A stretch of 64,000 bases of DNA from an uncultured Acetatifactor sp. (GTDB taxonomy: Bacteria; Bacillota; Clostridia; Lachnospirales; Lachnospiraceae): contig CAKRTS010000003.1 in the NCBI GenBank assembly GCA_934402315.1, positions 108,226 to 172,225 on the forward strand. Direction: 5' to 3'. Of this stretch, positions 54,673 to 63,149 are shown piece by piece. The position numbers and the translations under genes are program-made. Position 1 is the first letter of the stretch, and every line of letters starts with the position of its first letter. The notes beneath the pieces were generated by a model. It had not been told where the DNA came from. It ran no database searches and worked only from the letters and a program-made list of their open reading frames with translations.

Positions 54673-54710
54673 AGCCTTCGGATCTATAACGGATCCGGAG
54701 GCTTTCTTTC
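54673..54710 (+). terminator. Intrinsic terminator
   Basis: AGCCTTCGGATC and GATCCGGAGGCT form a 12-pair stem (one G-U), followed by a T-rich tail. It lies 13 bases after the AlbA_2 gene. Confidence 0.82.
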
Positions 54711-54842
54711 TGTCAATTTTCTGCTTATTTCGCGGGTTCCCTTCGACAGCTGTCGATAAAAGGTGACGGTTTGGGGCTGTCAGTGCAGCGAAATAGTAAG
54801 TAAAATAAGATTATAAGAAAGAATGGCGGAAGGGGGATTCTT

Positions 54843-55223
54843 ATGTATGAAGTACAAGGCAGGGCGGCGGAAGAACAGAAATACGAGAGAACTCTGGAGC
54901 GTATATGCAGTCAGGACGACTGCTGGGGAGATTGGACAAGCTATACGAAATGCGGTGTTGCCATCGGAGCTTACGAGCGGGAGCAGGCTCTGGCAACGTT
55001 AAAACAGATGATTTTAAAGTATGAGCTGGAGATTGACGAGTGGGCATATCTGCGCGGTGAGAGGTTCATGCAGGAAGCAGATAGCTATGATATGGCGGAG
55101 GACGAGAAGATTATACAGGATCTGAGCTATCTTGGGGAGCACATACCGGCATATGCCCTTCTGAGAGAAGGGTGTGCCGAGGAGGCAGAGGAGCTTATGG
55201 ATTGGATAAAAAGGCAGAAATAA
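54843..55223 (+). CDS. Hypothetical protein, 126 aa
   Basis: This small acidic soluble protein is largely helical, with no signal peptide, membrane segment or motif that I recognise. It contains paired cysteines near residues 22 and 27. The ATG at 54843 is behind GGAAGGGGG at good spacing, which supports translation. It lies alone between the AlbA_2 gene terminator and the fatty-acid promoter. Confidence 0.6.
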   Translation: MYEVQGRAAEEQKYERTLERICSQDDCWGDWTSYTKCGVAIGAYEREQALATLKQMILKYELEIDEWAYLRGERFMQEADSYDMAEDEKIIQDLSYLGEHIPAYALLREGCAEEAEELMDWIKRQK

Positions 55224-55233
55224 ATTTTCCCAT

Positions 55234-55262
55234 TGACATTTTCGGCATGCTATAGTATATTG
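55234..55262 (+). promoter_or_regulatory. Promoter of fatty-acid synthesis cluster
   Basis: TTGACA (55234-55239) and TATATT (55257-55262) are separated by 17 bases. Initiation would fall at about 55269, just before the FabT-like box. Confidence 0.8.
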
Positions 55263-55272
55263 CGTATAAATA

Positions 55273-55305
55273 CTTTGATAATCAAAATATTCGACTTTCA
55301 AAGTA
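55273..55305 (+). promoter_or_regulatory. FabT-like operator and second half-similar palindrome
   Basis: ACTTTGATAATCAAAAT (55273-55289) closely matches the known FabT consensus of the TTTGATTATCAAA type and sits just after the predicted start site. ACTTTCAAAGT (55295-55305) is a second palindrome. The MarR-type fabT gene at the end of the cluster is the likely regulator. Confidence 0.75.
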
Positions 55306-55331
55306 AATTAAATGCAGACAGAAAGGAAATC

Positions 55332-55577
55332 ATGAAAATGTTAGAGAGAGTAAAAGAAATTATGGAGGAGCAGTTCAATCTGGAGGATGTGGAGATCACG
55401 GAGGCGACCCGTTTTAAGGAAGATCTGAACGTGGATTCCCTGGATCTGTTTGAGCTGGTTATGGCATTCGAGGAGGAGTACGGTGTGGAAATTCCGTCGG
55501 AGGAGCTGGAAGGAATAATCACGGTCGGGGATGTCATCGCCTACATGCAGAATCACGGTGCCAGCGTGACAGATTAA
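55332..55577 (+). CDS. acpP: Acyl carrier protein
   Basis: The 81-residue acidic protein has the phosphopantetheine attachment motif DSLDLFEL and the usual four-helix pattern. It carries growing acyl chains in type II fatty-acid synthesis. The start is ATG 55332 or 55338, both just after GAAAGGA. It is the first gene of the cluster, behind the FabT-like box. A 140-bp repeat separates it from fabK. Confidence 0.95.
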   Translation: MKMLERVKEIMEEQFNLEDVEITEATRFKEDLNVDSLDLFELVMAFEEEYGVEIPSEELEGIITVGDVIAYMQNHGASVTD

Positions 55578-55591
55578 AAATTCCGTTGCTA

Positions 55592-55731
55592 GTTGCGCAG
55601 AATGCACCTGACCACAAGCAGTGCACTCTGGAGCCGCCGGCACTTAGCTGGCGTACTGTGACAGCTTATGTGCCGCTGCGAGCGGAGGGTAGCGCAAGCG
55701 TGCCTGCGGTGGTCTGTGCATTTTGCGCAAC
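55592..55731 (+). repeat. 140-bp structured interspersed repeat, copy 2 (between acpP and fabK)
   Basis: It has the same length and orientation as copy 1. Its outer arms, TTGCGCAGAATGCAC and GTGCATTTTGCGCAA, differ from copy 1 yet still pair at all 15 positions. It will be transcribed within the fatty-acid operon. Confidence 0.88.
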
Positions 55732-55788
55732 GTCACTTGTAAAATCATAAGTTTTGCAAATATCCAACAGGTAAGGAGCAGAGAGAGG

Positions 55789-56736
55789 ATGAAGACAAGA
55801 ATAACGGAGCTTTTGCAGATTGAATATCCGATCATTCAGGGCGGTATGGCATGGGTGGCGGAGCACCGGCTGGCAGCAGCTGTCTCCAACGCGGGCGGCC
55901 TGGGCATCATCGGTGCGGCATCCGCTCCGCCGGAGGTCGTCAGGGAAGAGATCAGAAAGTGCAAGGAACTGACAGACAGACCGTTCGGCGTGAACATCAT
56001 GCTGTTAAATCCGAACGCGGATGAGGTTGCCGGGATAGTAGTTGAAGAGGGAGTGCGCGTGGTGACAACCGGCGCGGGAAACCCTGCGAAATACATGGAC
56101 TTGTGGAAGCGGGCGGATGTGAAGGTTCTGCCGGTGGTGGCGAGCGTGGCAATGGCAAAGCTGATGGAACGTGCGGGCGCGGATGGCGTTGTCGCCGAGG
56201 GAATGGAGAGCGGTGGTCACATCGGCCAGACGACCACGATGGCACTTGTTCCGCAGGTCGTGGACGCTGTCTCTGTACCGGTGGTTGCAGCGGGCGGCAT
56301 CGCCGACGGCAGAGGACTGGCGGCTGCCTTCATGCTTGGCGCGGAGGCGGTACAGATGGGCACGCGCTTTGTCGCGGCAAAGGAATCCATCGTCCACGAG
56401 AACTATAAGCATCAGATCTTAAAGGCAAAGGACATCGATTCGGTCATCACCGGGACATCCACCGGGCATCCTGTGCGCTCTCTGCGCAATCATATGACAA
56501 GGGAATACTTGCAGCTGGAGAAGGAAAATGCGGACTTCATGGAGCTGGAAAAGCTGACGCTCGGCTCCCTGCGGAAGGCAGTGATCGACGGAGATACCGT
56601 GAACGGAAGCCTGATGGCGGGGCAGATCGCCGGGCTGATCCGGGAGGAAAAGAGCTGCGCCGACATTATTCAGGACATTATGAGACAAGCGCAGCAGACT
56701 GTGCAGAGGGTTTGTACGGAAAGGCTTGGTGACTAG
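55789..56736 (+). CDS. fabK: Enoyl-ACP reductase II (FMN-dependent)
   Basis: The 315-residue FMN protein belongs to the nitronate monooxygenase/FabK family. Its features are PIIQGGMAWVAEHRLAAAVS, GGLGIIGA, the GMESGGHIGQ flavin loop and AAGGIADGRGLAAAF. It performs the last reduction in each elongation cycle. Its place between acpP and fabD makes FabK the specific call. The ATG at 55789 has AAGGAG and GAGAGAGG upstream; the frame is open earlier only through the repeat. Confidence 0.94.
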   Translation: MKTRITELLQIEYPIIQGGMAWVAEHRLAAAVSNAGGLGIIGAASAPPEVVREEIRKCKELTDRPFGVNIMLLNPNADEVAGIVVEEGVRVVTTGAGNPAKYMDLWKRADVKVLPVVASVAMAKLMERAGADGVVAEGMESGGHIGQTTTMALVPQVVDAVSVPVVAAGGIADGRGLAAAFMLGAEAVQMGTRFVAAKESIVHENYKHQILKAKDIDSVITGTSTGHPVRSLRNHMTREYLQLEKENADFMELEKLTLGSLRKAVIDGDTVNGSLMAGQIAGLIREEKSCADIIQDIMRQAQQTVQRVCTERLGD

Positions 56737-56737
56737 G

Positions 56738-57661
56738 ATGAAGAAAATTGCATTTCTGTTTCCGGGGCAGGGCGCGCAGTACACCGGAATGGGAAAAGAA
56801 TTTTATGATAGCTTTGGTGAGGCGCGCGCAGTCTGGAAGCTGGCGGGAGAGGTCAGCGGGCTGGACATGGAAGAGTTGATTTTTGAAGAAAATGAACGGC
56901 TGGACATCACGGAATATACCCAGATTGCCATATTGACTGTGGAGGTGGCGATTTTGAAGGTGCTGGAAGCAAGAGGGCTGAAAGCCGATCTGTGCGCCGG
57001 CTTAAGCCTTGGAGAGTATGGGGCGCTGGCAGCAGGCGGTGTGATGGAGCTTCCCGATCTCTTCCGCGTGATCCGGAAACGGGGAATCTATATGCAGGAG
57101 GCATATCCGCAGGGCGGAGCCATGACGGCGGTTCTCGGTCTGGAGCCGGATAAGGTAAAGGAAATTTGTGCGCAGACAAAAGGGATTGTTTCGGTAGCAA
57201 ATGACAACTGTCCCGGTCAGATCGTGATTTCCGGTGAGGCGGCTGCTGTGGAGGCGGCAGCGGAACAGGCGAAGCAGGCAGGGGCGAAGCGGTGCATCCC
57301 ATTGAAGGTCAGCGGCCCCTTTCATTCCGCTCTGCTTGCCGGGGCGGGAGAGAAGCTGCGGACAGAGCTGGGCGCGGTGAAAATACATACTCCGACAATT
57401 CCTTATCTGTCAAATGTCACGGCGGAGCCGGTGACGGACGGCGAAGGAATCAGGGAGCTGCTGGTGAAACAGGTTTCCCATCCGGTGAGGTTCCGGGAGA
57501 GTATAGAGAGAATGCTTGTGGACGGCGTTGACACCTTCATTGAGATCGGCCCGGGAAAGACCCTGAGCGGATTTGTCAGGAAAATCAACAGGGATGCAAC
57601 TGTTTATCATATTGAGAAGCCTGCTGATATGGAGCAGGTGATGGAGGAGCTGGCATGTTGA
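56738..57661 (+). CDS. fabD: Malonyl-CoA:ACP transacylase
   Basis: The 307-residue enzyme has the N-terminal FPGQGAQYTGMG motif, the nucleophile Ser in GLSLGEYGA and the active-site FHSALL segment. It loads malonyl groups on ACP. The ATG at 56738 is one base past the fabK stop, and fabG starts inside its 3' end. Confidence 0.96.
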   Translation: MKKIAFLFPGQGAQYTGMGKEFYDSFGEARAVWKLAGEVSGLDMEELIFEENERLDITEYTQIAILTVEVAILKVLEARGLKADLCAGLSLGEYGALAAGGVMELPDLFRVIRKRGIYMQEAYPQGGAMTAVLGLEPDKVKEICAQTKGIVSVANDNCPGQIVISGEAAAVEAAAEQAKQAGAKRCIPLKVSGPFHSALLAGAGEKLRTELGAVKIHTPTIPYLSNVTAEPVTDGEGIRELLVKQVSHPVRFRESIERMLVDGVDTFIEIGPGKTLSGFVRKINRDATVYHIEKPADMEQVMEELAC

Positions 57662-58395
57662 CCGGAAAAGTAGCAATCGTGACAGGAGCATCCAGAGGAA
57701 TCGGGCGGCAGATTGCCCTGACGCTTGCGGAGAACGGAGCCGTTGTCATTGTCAATTATAACGGTTCTGCGGAACGGGCGGCAGAGGTTGTGGATCAGAT
57801 CCGTCAAAGCGGCGGAACGGCGGAGAGCATGCAGTGTGATGTCGCCGATTACCGGGAGAGCGAAGCAATGGTAGGGGATGTCCTGAAAAAATACGGAAGG
57901 GTCGATATTCTGGTCAATAATGCCGGGGTGACGCGCGACGATCTGATTGTGCGGATGACGGAGGAGGAGTACGACACGGTGATGGATACGAACCTGAAAG
58001 GGGCGTTCCACATGATACGACACCTGAGCAGGAACTTTATGAAGCAGCGAAGCGGCAAGATCATCAATATCTCCTCCGTCAGCGGAGTGATTGGCAATGC
58101 GGGACAGGCAAATTATGCGGCGTCCAAGGCGGGGCTGATCGGTCTGACAAAGAGCGTGGCGAGAGAGCTGGCTTCGAGAGGGGTCTGCGTCAACGCCGTA
58201 GCGCCAGGATTTATCGGAACGGAGATGACGGAGGCAATGCCGGAGCAGATCCGGGAGAAGGCGGTCGGTCAGATACCGCTTGGGAGAATGGGAAGTCCGG
58301 CGGATGTCGCCGGAGCGGTGCTGTTCCTTGCGGGGGCACAGTCGGATTATATCACAGGGCAGGTGCTGTGCGTCGATGGGGGCATGGCAATGTAG
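57655..58395 (+). CDS. fabG: 3-oxoacyl-ACP reductase
   Basis: The 246-residue SDR has TGASRGIG for NADPH binding, NNAGVTRDDL, and the catalytic serine and YAASKAG. The length and the tail GQVLCVDGGMAM are typical. It overlaps fabD by seven bases and has GGAGGAG upstream, so the two are translationally coupled. Confidence 0.96.
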   Translation: MLTGKVAIVTGASRGIGRQIALTLAENGAVVIVNYNGSAERAAEVVDQIRQSGGTAESMQCDVADYRESEAMVGDVLKKYGRVDILVNNAGVTRDDLIVRMTEEEYDTVMDTNLKGAFHMIRHLSRNFMKQRSGKIINISSVSGVIGNAGQANYAASKAGLIGLTKSVARELASRGVCVNAVAPGFIGTEMTEAMPEQIREKAVGQIPLGRMGSPADVAGAVLFLAGAQSDYITGQVLCVDGGMAM

Positions 58396-58441
58396 CTGCG
58401 AAAATTTGTGCGTTTGGAATATGAGAATATTAGGAGGAAGC

Positions 58442-59683
58442 ATGAGAGAGGGAAGAAGGCGTGTGGTTGTGACGGGGCTCGGCGCGATCACACCGATTGG
58501 AAATAATGTGGAAGAATTCTGGCAGGGCATTCACGAGGAGAAGACGGGCTTTGCCCCGATCAGCTATTTTGATACTGCGGAATACCGTTGCAAGCTGGCG
58601 GCAGAGGTGAAGAATTTTGACCCGACGCAGTATATGGATAAGAAGGCGGCGCGCAGGATGGAGCAGTTCTGCCAGTTCGCTGTGGCGGCGGCAGGGGAGG
58701 CGATCCGGGATGCAGGGCTTGACATGGAGCAGGAGGATGCATACCGCGTCGGGTGCAGCATCGGCAGCGGAACCGGAAGCCTTCAGGCAATCGAGCGGGA
58801 GTACGACCGGCTCAAGGAGAAGGGGCCGGGACGTGTCAGTCCCATGTTCGTCCCGCTGATGATTTCCAATATGGCGGCGGGAAACGTGGGAATTGCCTAT
58901 GGCTTAAAGGGAAAAAGCCTGAATGTTGTCACGGCATGTGCGACGGGCACGCATTCCATCGGTGAGGCGTTCCGCTCCATCCAGTACGGCGAGGCGGACG
59001 TGATGGTCGCAGGAGGCACGGAGAGCGCGATTACCCCGATCGGTATCGCGGGATTTTCGGCACTGACGGCGCTGTCCTTCAGCGAAGACCCGGAGCGCTG
59101 TTCCATTCCCTTTGACCGGGAGCGAAACGGCTTCGTCATGGGAGAGGGCGCGGCGGTCGTCGTGCTTGAGGAGCTGGAGCACGCGAGAGGGCGCGGCGCC
59201 AGAATTTACGCGGAGCTTGCGGGCTATGGCTGCTCTTCGGACGCTTACCACATTACCTCTCCGGCGGAGGACGGAGCGGGGGCGGCAAGGGCGATGCAGA
59301 ACGCCATGGAGGATGCCGGTGTGGATAAGACGGAGCTGACCTACATCAATGCGCACGGAACCAGCACGCACCACAATGACCTGTTTGAGACGCGGGCAAT
59401 CAAGCTCGCCTTCGGGGAGCATGCGGCAAAGCTGAAGGTCAACTCGACCAAATCCATGGTAGGACATCTGTTGGGTGCGGCAGGCGCGCTGGAGTTCGTG
59501 ACCTGTGTCAAGGAGATGGAGGAGGGCTTCATCCATAGGACAGCAGGACTGCGGGAATCCGAGGAGGAGCTTGACCTGAATTATTGCAGACAGAGCTATC
59601 AGGAGGAGATTCCCTATGCCCTGAGCAATTCGCTGGGCTTCGGAGGACACAATGCCAGCCTGCTTTTGAAAAAATTTGAGTAG
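58442..59683 (+). CDS. fabF: 3-oxoacyl-ACP synthase II
   Basis: The 413-residue condensing enzyme begins at ATG 58442 behind AGGAGGAAGC. The active-site Cys166 lies in VTACATGTHS, and the two histidines are in NAHGTSTHHND and MVGHLLGAAGALE. The C-terminal SLGFGGHNA is typical. It elongates acyl-ACP chains. In many relatives accB follows fabF; here fabZ follows directly. Confidence 0.96.
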   Translation: MREGRRRVVVTGLGAITPIGNNVEEFWQGIHEEKTGFAPISYFDTAEYRCKLAAEVKNFDPTQYMDKKAARRMEQFCQFAVAAAGEAIRDAGLDMEQEDAYRVGCSIGSGTGSLQAIEREYDRLKEKGPGRVSPMFVPLMISNMAAGNVGIAYGLKGKSLNVVTACATGTHSIGEAFRSIQYGEADVMVAGGTESAITPIGIAGFSALTALSFSEDPERCSIPFDRERNGFVMGEGAAVVVLEELEHARGRGARIYAELAGYGCSSDAYHITSPAEDGAGAARAMQNAMEDAGVDKTELTYINAHGTSTHHNDLFETRAIKLAFGEHAAKLKVNSTKSMVGHLLGAAGALEFVTCVKEMEEGFIHRTAGLRESEEELDLNYCRQSYQEEIPYALSNSLGFGGHNASLLLKKFE

Positions 59684-59698
59684 GAGAGAGGAAGCACT

Positions 59699-60130
59699 AT
59701 GGCTGTATACACAACACAGGAGATCATGGAGATTTTGCCGCACAGGCACCCGTTTCTGTTAATTGACACGATAGAGGAGCTGGAGCCGGGGAGGAGGGCG
59801 GTCGGCAAGAAGTGCGTGACCTTTTCGGAGCCGTACTTTGCCGGACATTTTCCCGGAAATCCGGTGATGCCGGGCGTACTGATTATAGAGGCGCTGGCAC
59901 AGACAGGGGCGGCGGCTATTCTGTCCCTGCCGGAAAATAGGGGGAAAACAGCGTACTTTGCCGGAATCGACAAGGCGAAGTTTAAGCAGATGGTGCGCCC
60001 GGGGGATGTGCTGACGTTGGAAACGCAGATCATACGGACAAAAGGCCCCATCGGTGTCGGAGAGGCTGTGGCGACGGTGGATGGAAAGCTGGTGGCAAAG
60101 GCGGAGCTGACCTTCGCCATCGGAAAGTGA
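59699..60130 (+). CDS. fabZ: 3-hydroxyacyl-ACP dehydratase
   Basis: The 143-residue hotdog enzyme has the [11 protein letters not shown] catalytic histidine motif and [20 protein letters not shown] with the catalytic Glu. The length is normal. No fabM-type isomerase is seen in the cluster, so the route to unsaturated chains is not shown here. Confidence 0.96.
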   Translation: MAVYTTQEIMEILPHRHPFLLIDTIEELEPGRRAVGKKCVTFSEPYFAGHFPGNPVMPGVLIIEALAQTGAAAILSLPENRGKTAYFAGIDKAKFKQMVRPGDVLTLETQIIRTKGPIGVGEAVATVDGKLVAKAELTFAIGK

Positions 60131-60151
60131 GGAAAGGCGCGGTAAAAAGAT

Positions 60152-61798
60152 ATGGAAACAGAGGTTGAAATCAAGTGTCCCAAATGCCGGAAAATGCTCA
60201 ACCGGCAGAGAGTGGTGAAAAATAAATATGTCTGTTACGAGTGTGGGGCTTACTTCCGCGTAAGGACGAATAACCGCATCCGCATGGTTGCTGACAGGAA
60301 GAGCTTTGTCCCGTGGTTTGAGGAGATTCAGGAGACCAATCCGCTGCAATACGAGGGCTATGAAGAAAAGCTGGCGCAGGCGAGGGAAAAGTCCGGCGTG
60401 AACGAAGCGGTGACGGTGGGAAGGTGCCGAATCTACGGCGAGGAAGCGGTTATCGGTGTCTGCGAGGCGCTGTTTATGATGGGGAGCATGGGACAGGTGG
60501 TCGGCGAGAAGATCACAAGGGCGATTGAGCGCGCGACAGAGCTCAGACTTCCGGTGTTCCTGTTCTGCTGCTCCGGCGGTGCAAGGATGCAGGAGGGCAT
60601 TATTTCCCTGATGCAGATGGCGAAGACGGCAGCCGCGATCAAAAGGCACGGGGACGCAGGACTGCTGTATTCCACGATTCTTACAGACCCGACGACGGGC
60701 GGTGTCACGGCGAGCTTTGCGATGCTCGGGGATGTCATTATGGCGGAGCCGGGTGCGCTGGTCGGCTTTGCCGGTCCGAGAGTCATTAAGCAGACACTCG
60801 GTCAAAGGCTGCCGGACGGGTTCCAGACAGCGGAGTTTTTGCAGGAGCATGGATTCATAGATGGGATTGTGCGCAGGGAGAATCTGAAGAAGACCTTGTA
60901 TTTCTTGATTAAAACGCATCAGTGCCGCGAGGGGAGATATGCGGAATTCCGCAAGAATTTTGACTTCCATTTTGAGCCGACGGAGATCGTCAAGGAGCGC
61001 TCCTTCCTTGCACGCCCCAGAACAGCGTGGGAGAGGGTAAAGACCGTCAGACAGGTGGAGAGACCTGCAGCAACGGACTATATTCCTTATATTTTTGACT
61101 TTGTCGTGGAGGCGCATGGTGACAGGGGCTTCGGGGATGATGCGGCACTGATGGGGGCGCTGGCGTTCATCGACGGTCAGCCGGTGACAATCCTCGCCGA
61201 TCTCAAGGGAAAGGATTTCAAGGAATGCGCGCGGCGCAATTACGGCATGCCGATGCCGGAGGGGTATCGGAAGGCGCTGCGGCTGATGAAACAGGCGGAG
61301 AAGTTTAACCGTCCCATTATCAGCTTTGTCAACACACCGGGTGCGTTCTGCGGTGTGGAGGCCGAGGAGAGAGGGCAGGGTGAGGCGATAGCCAGAAACC
61401 TGTTGGAAATGTCGGGGTTGAAGGTTCCCGTGCTCTGCATCCTGATCGGTGAGGGAGGCAGCGGCGGCGCGCTGGCGACGGCTGTCGGCAACGAGGTCTG
61501 GATGATGGAAAATGCGACCTACTCCATTCTCTCGCCGGAAGGGTTCGCGTCGATCCTGTGGAAAGATGCGGAGAGGGCGAAGGAAGCGAGCGAGGTGATG
61601 AACATTACCTCGGAGGATCTCAAGCGGCTTGGAGTCATTGAAAGAATTGTGCCAGAGTTCGGAGGTGCCGACCGGAAGACGGTGGAGGCAATCGGGGGCT
61701 GGATGAAGGAGAATATCAAGGAGTTTCTGGAGAAATTCAGTTTCAGGAGCGGGGAAGAGATTGCGCAGAGCAGGTATGAGAGGTTCAGGAGATATTGA
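60152..61798 (+). CDS. accDA: Acetyl-CoA carboxylase carboxyltransferase, fused beta-alpha subunits
   Basis: The 548-residue protein joins AccD and AccA in one chain. The N-terminal zinc finger (Cys9, Cys12, Cys28, Cys31) is the AccD hallmark, followed by [10 protein letters not shown] and [18 protein letters not shown]. From about residue 290 the AccA part begins ([21 protein letters not shown]), with NTPGAFCG and [10 protein letters not shown]. The length is close to the sum of the two cores. It moves the carboxyl group from biotin to acetyl-CoA. The partners accB and accC, usually in this operon, are absent from the window. Confidence 0.95.
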   Translation: METEVEIKCPKCRKMLNRQRVVKNKYVCYECGAYFRVRTNNRIRMVADRKSFVPWFEEIQETNPLQYEGYEEKLAQAREKSGVNEAVTVGRCRIYGEEAVIGVCEALFMMGSMGQVVGEKITRAIERATELRLPVFLFCCSGGARMQEGIISLMQMAKTAAAIKRHGDAGLLYSTILTDPTTGGVTASFAMLGDVIMAEPGALVGFAGPRVIKQTLGQRLPDGFQTAEFLQEHGFIDGIVRRENLKKTLYFLIKTHQCREGRYAEFRKNFDFHFEPTEIVKERSFLARPRTAWERVKTVRQVERPAATDYIPYIFDFVVEAHGDRGFGDDAALMGALAFIDGQPVTILADLKGKDFKECARRNYGMPMPEGYRKALRLMKQAEKFNRPIISFVNTPGAFCGVEAEERGQGEAIARNLLEMSGLKVPVLCILIGEGGSGGALATAVGNEVWMMENATYSILSPEGFASILWKDAERAKEASEVMNITSEDLKRLGVIERIVPEFGGADRKTVEAIGGWMKENIKEFLEKFSFRSGEEIAQSRYERFRRY

Positions 61799-61827
61799 AT
61801 ATGGACGAGGGACGATAGGTAAGGGAC

Positions 61828-61967
61828 GTTGCACAGGATGCACAGACCACCGCAGGCACGCTCTCGCTACCTTCCGCACGCAGCGGCACATAAGCTGTCA
61901 TAGTACGCCAGCTAAGTGCCGGCGGCTCCAGAGTGCGCTGCTTGTGGTCAGGTGCATCCTGCACAAC
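61828..61967 (-). repeat. 140-bp structured interspersed repeat, copy 3 (inverted)
   Basis: It is the reverse orientation of copies 1 and 2, with the same 140-base length. Read on the minus strand, its outer arms are TTGTGCAGGATGCAC and GTGCATCCTGTGCAA. These pair at 15 positions with G-C pairs where copy 1 has A-T and G-U. It separates accDA from fabH. Confidence 0.88.
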
Positions 61968-61971
61968 TGTT

Positions 61972-62084
61972 ACGGTGCGTAAGTCTCACGATTACCTAAG
62001 ATATTAAGAATAGGTATTTGCGAAATTTGCGCTCCACGAGTGACGGTGTATGAGTCTCACAATTACCTAAATGATTAAGAATAG
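61972..62084 (+). repeat. Pair of imperfect 42-bp direct repeats
   Basis: The segments at 61972-62013 and 62043-62084 share ACGGTG, GTCTCAC, ATTACCTAA and ATTAAGAATAG at a 71-base period. The first begins five bases after repeat copy 3 and the second ends just before fabH. The function is not evident. Confidence 0.6.
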
Positions 62085-62098
62085 AAATGGAGAAGAAA

Positions 62099-63076
62099 AT
62101 GCAGGATGGAATGAGGATTATCGGGACGGGGAGTGCGCTGCCGGATAGGAAGGTCATGAATGCGGATCTTGCCGCTGTCGTGGAGACGTCGGACGAGTGG
62201 ATCAGGGAGAGAACGGGAATAGGGCAGCGGCATATTTCCACCGGTGAGACAGTGGTATCGCTGGCGGTGAAGGCGGCTCTTGCAGCGCTGGAGCAGGCGC
62301 AGAAAACTGCCGCGGAGGTCGATCTGATACTGCTTGCGACCTGTTCCCCGGAAGCGCTTCTGCCCTGTAGTGCCTGTCAGGTGCAGGCGCGGCTCGGGGC
62401 GGTAAATGCGCTTGCATTTGACCTGAATGCAGCCTGCTCCGGCTTTTTGTTTGCACTTGCCACGGCAAATGCCTATCTGCAGATGGGGACATACCGGAAT
62501 GCGTTGGTGATCGGCAGTGAGGTACTCTCAAAGCTGATCGACTGGACGGACAGAACGACCTGTATTCTGTTCGGCGACGGCGCAGGTGCAGTATTTCTGG
62601 AGAGCAGCGGCGCGGGCGGGCTGCTCGGGAGTGCGCTGCATTCTGACGGTGGCAGGGGGCAGGTTCTGGCATGCCGGGAGAGAAGCCTGCAAAATCCTTA
62701 TTATCAGGAGGAAGCTATGGAGGCATGTCACGTTCAGATGAACGGGCAGGAGGTATATCGTTTTGCCACCAGAAAGGTGCCTGTATGTATTGACGAGGCG
62801 GTGGAGGCAGCAGGGCTTTCCGTGGACGACATTGACCTTTTTGTGCTGCATCAGGCGAATGTGCGCATTATTGACGCGGTGGCGAAGCGGCTTGGCGCAG
62901 ACCGGAGCAAGTTTCCGACGAATCTGGAGCGGGTGGGAAATATGTCCTCCGCATCGATTCCGGTGCTTCTGGATGAGCTGAACCGCGCGGGCAGGCTGCA
63001 CCGTGGGGATCGGGTGGTGCTGGCAGGTTTTGGGGCGGGATTGACTTATGGGGCTTGTGTCCTCGTGTGGTGCTAA
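62099..63076 (+). CDS. fabH: 3-oxoacyl-ACP synthase III
   Basis: The 325-residue condensing enzyme starts the pathway from acetyl-CoA or branched acyl-CoA. The catalytic residues are Cys113 in NAACSGFLF, His in LHQANVRI, and Asn in NMSSASIP. I choose ATG 62099, which has GGAG six bases upstream; ATG 62087 has no site. In many Firmicutes fabH leads the cluster; here it comes after accDA and before fabT. Confidence 0.95.
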   Translation: MQDGMRIIGTGSALPDRKVMNADLAAVVETSDEWIRERTGIGQRHISTGETVVSLAVKAALAALEQAQKTAAEVDLILLATCSPEALLPCSACQVQARLGAVNALAFDLNAACSGFLFALATANAYLQMGTYRNALVIGSEVLSKLIDWTDRTTCILFGDGAGAVFLESSGAGGLLGSALHSDGGRGQVLACRERSLQNPYYQEEAMEACHVQMNGQEVYRFATRKVPVCIDEAVEAAGLSVDDIDLFVLHQANVRIIDAVAKRLGADRSKFPTNLERVGNMSSASIPVLLDELNRAGRLHRGDRVVLAGFGAGLTYGACVLVWC

Positions 63077-63084
63077 GGTATAAT
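63055..63084 (+). promoter_or_regulatory. Possible promoter of fabT
   Basis: TTGTGT (63055-63060), an 18-base spacer and a perfect TATAAT (63079-63084) overlap the end of fabH and its downstream gap. Confidence 0.45.
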
Positions 63085-63090
63085 GTAAAC

Positions 63091-63113
63091 GCCGACGGCT
63101 CCAGAGTGCGCCG
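63091..63113 (-). repeat. Remnant of the 140-bp repeat core
   Basis: GGCTCCAGAGTGCGCCG and adjoining bases match the interior of copy 3 (compare 61924-61940). Only about 23 bases remain, in the leader of fabT. Confidence 0.5.
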
Positions 63114-63149
63114 TTTCGTAATGGCTTATTGTAAATAGAGAGGGAGAGT

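Noticed and set aside
59759..61891. Very long minus-strand frame opposite fabZ-accDA
   Set aside because: It is a shadow frame: the plus strand encodes fully conserved FabZ and AccDA motifs.
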